Assembly: GCA_007135745.1 (NCBI GenBank)
Contig: SLIH01000333.1
Location: 1-6,652, forward strand
Direction: 5' to 3'
DNA length: 6,652 nt
From: Halomonas sp.
GTDB lineage: Bacteria; Pseudomonadota; Gammaproteobacteria; Pseudomonadales; Oleiphilaceae
Part shown: positions 5,086-6,652 of the stretch, one piece after another
Layout: each line of letters starts with the position of its first letter
Position numbering within the stretch: position 1 is the stretch's first letter
Notes under the pieces: model-generated
The model's database searches: none
What the model was told of the DNA's origin: nothing
The model's input: only the letters and a program-made list of their open reading frames with translations
Program-made: the position numbers and the translations under genes

Positions 5086-6652
5086 ATGGCTTCCAAAAAG
5101 ATTAAGAATGACCCTCACGCCGAGCGTGAGGCCGAAAACTATGAGCGGCCTGTTCACAGCCGTGAAATGATCCTGGATCACCTCAAGCGCCGCGGCGCTC
5201 CCGCCACGCACCAGAAACTCTGCGAAGAATTTAAACTGGATGATGAGGACCGCATTGAAGGGCTGCGTCGGCGCCTGATTGCCATGGCTCGCGATGGTCA
5301 GCTGATCTGCAACCGTCGCGGTGCCTACCTGCCCATTTCCGAGGCGGATCTTATCCGAGGCCATGTCCAGGGCCATCGGGATGGTTTTGGGTTCGTTGTG
5401 CCCGAAGGGGGCGGCGATGATCTCTTCCTCAATGCCCGTCAGATGCGCCAGGTGTTCCATGGCGATCGCGTGCTGGTGCGCGAGGATGGTCGTGACATGC
5501 GTGGACGCCGTGAAGGCGTGATTGTCGAAGTGCTTGAGCATAACACCACTGAGGTGGTGGGCCGACTGTATCGGGAAGGGGGTGTTTCCTTCGTCACGCC
5601 CGAGAACGCCCGTATCACCCAGGAGATTCTGGTGCCCGAGGAAGCCTGTGGTGGCGCCGGGCATGGTCAGTATGTAACCGTCGCGATCGAGAAGCAGCCG
5701 AGCATCCGGACCAAGGCCATGGGGCGGGTTACGGAAGTTCTGGGCGAGCATATGGCGCCCGGCATGGAAATTGAGGTGGCGATCCGTTCCTACGGGCTGC
5801 CGCACAGCTGGCCGCCGGCGGTCACCAAACAGGCGGACCAGATCCCGGAAGAGGTTTCCGAGGAAGCCAAGCAGGGCAGGGTGGATCTGCGCGAACTTCC
5901 GCTGGTGACCATTGACGATGAAAGCGCACGGGATTTTGATGACGCCGTGTACGCGGAACGACGCAAGGGCGGCGGTTTCCGGTTGATGGTGGCCATTGCG
6001 GATGTGGCTTATTACGTTCGCCCTGAAACACCGCTCGACGAAGAGGGCATCAACCGTGGCAACTCCGTGTACTTCCCGGACCATGTGGTGCCCATGTTGC
6101 CCGAGAAGCTATCCAATGGCCTCTGTTCACTGAATCCGGGCGTGGATCGCCTCTGCATGGTCTGTGACATGGCTCTGAGCCGTAACGGCCGCATTACCAG
6201 TTACCGTTTCTATGAAGGCGTGATGCACTCTCACGCGCGTCTGACCTACAACAAGGTCAGCTCGATTCTGGAGCGCCCGGATTCCGAAGAAGGACAATCC
6301 CTGCGTGATGATTACGCGGCTGTTGTGCCTCAGCTTGAAACGCTTTACGAGTGTTACCGGATGCTGCGTCAGGCTCGGGAAGAGCGTGGCGCCATTGACT
6401 TTGAAACCACCGAAACCAAGATCCGGTTCGATCGCGACCGCAAGATCCGGGAGATCGTGCCGGTTCAGCGCAACGATGCCCACAAGCTGATCGAGGAGTG
6501 CATGCTCTGCGCGAACGTGGCGACAGCGCGGTTCCTCAAGCAGCACAAGCTTCCCACGCTGTATCGGATCCATGACGTTCCGTCGCCGGAACGTCTGGCG
6601 GATGTGCGCGAATTCCTCAGTGGTCTGGGTCTGGATCTGCCAGGGGGCGATA
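5086..6652 (+). CDS. rnr: Ribonuclease R (3' end cut off by window)
   Basis: RNase R is a processive 3'-5' exoribonuclease that degrades structured RNA, including rRNA and mRNA fragments, and works with tmRNA in the cytosol. The frame is open from ATG 5086, directly after an in-frame TGA, to the window edge: 522 residues seen of roughly 800 expected. The N-terminus (DPHAEREAENYERPVHSRE) lines up with E. coli RNase R, supporting this start. Domains are a winged helix (about 22-83), two cold-shock domains (about 88-240, with GHRDGFGFVVP) and the RNB catalytic domain from about 265. The catalytic motif TIDDESARDFDDAVY (275-289) contains Asp277, Asp283, Asp285 and Asp286, spaced exactly as RNase II Asp201/207/209/210. 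Also seen are GNSVYFPDHVVPMLP and HKLIEECMLCANVA (466-479). The RNB end and the S1 and Lys-rich C-terminal domains lie outside. It carries the winged helix that RNase II lacks, so rnr rather than rnb. Confidence 0.96.
   Translation, partial: MASKKIKNDPHAEREAENYERPVHSREMILDHLKRRGAPATHQKLCEEFKLDDEDRIEGLRRRLIAMARDGQLICNRRGAYLPISEADLIRGHVQGHRDGFGFVVPEGGGDDLFLNARQMRQVFHGDRVLVREDGRDMRGRREGVIVEVLEHNTTEVVGRLYREGGVSFVTPENARITQEILVPEEACGGAGHGQYVTVAIEKQPSIRTKAMGRVTEVLGEHMAPGMEIEVAIRSYGLPHSWPPAVTKQADQIPEEVSEEAKQGRVDLRELPLVTIDDESARDFDDAVYAERRKGGGFRLMVAIADVAYYVRPETPLDEEGINRGNSVYFPDHVVPMLPEKLSNGLCSLNPGVDRLCMVCDMALSRNGRITSYRFYEGVMHSHARLTYNKVSSILERPDSEEGQSLRDDYAAVVPQLETLYECYRMLRQAREERGAIDFETTETKIRFDRDRKIREIVPVQRNDAHKLIEECMLCANVATARFLKQHKLPTLYRIHDVPSPERLADVREFLSGLGLDLPGGD

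Noticed and set aside
5029..6084. A 351-codon open frame on the - strand opposite rnr
   Set aside because: The + strand is unmistakably RNase R with its four catalytic aspartates; the antisense frame is a shadow.

Overview
The window is an ordinary-looking stretch of a moderately GC-rich gammaproteobacterial chromosome with every recognisable gene on the + strand. The UbiX sequence closely resembles the Pseudomonas aeruginosa protein as I remember it. The tRNA-Leu(CAG) followed by rnr is an order I also remember from Pseudomonas, and the long-chain-type acyl-CoA dehydrogenase and acidic lipoprotein would suit a marine relative such as Marinobacter. The genus is an inference; nothing in the window proves it.

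Layout: (1) positions 1-620, the 3' part of ubiX (flavin prenyltransferase, maker of the prenylated-FMN cofactor for UbiD), lacking only about the first ten codons; (2) 645-1415, a DUF815-type AAA+ ATPase of unknown role, 24 nt behind ubiX with a strong Shine-Dalgarno, so probably the same operon; (3) 1416-1625, a 210-nt gap with small inverted and direct repeats but no convincing promoter or terminator; (4) 1626-2765, a complete acyl-CoA dehydrogenase of the long-chain/isovaleryl active-site type; (5) 2766-2879, a short gap with competing small hairpins; (6) 2880 (or 2865)-4748, a large acidic lipoprotein of unknown function; (7) 4765-4930, a tRNA-Leu(CAG) with its own strong promoter, an A+T-rich upstream element and a GC-rich discriminator; (8) 4931-5085, a gap with a weak terminator-like hairpin and a probable rnr promoter; (9) 5086 to the window end, the first 522 codons of rnr (RNase R), running off the edge.

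The genes do not form one system. ubiX serves quinone biosynthesis, the dehydrogenase fatty-acid or acyl-CoA oxidation, and tRNA-Leu and RNase R translation and RNA turnover. The least understood genes are the DUF815 ATPase and the lipoprotein. I see no CRISPR array, insertion sequence, integrase, toxin-antitoxin pair or defence gene, and I do not claim a novel system. The points worth a second look are the orphan lipoprotein with an EF-hand-like loop near its N-terminus, and a few regulatory-looking repeats at gene starts.
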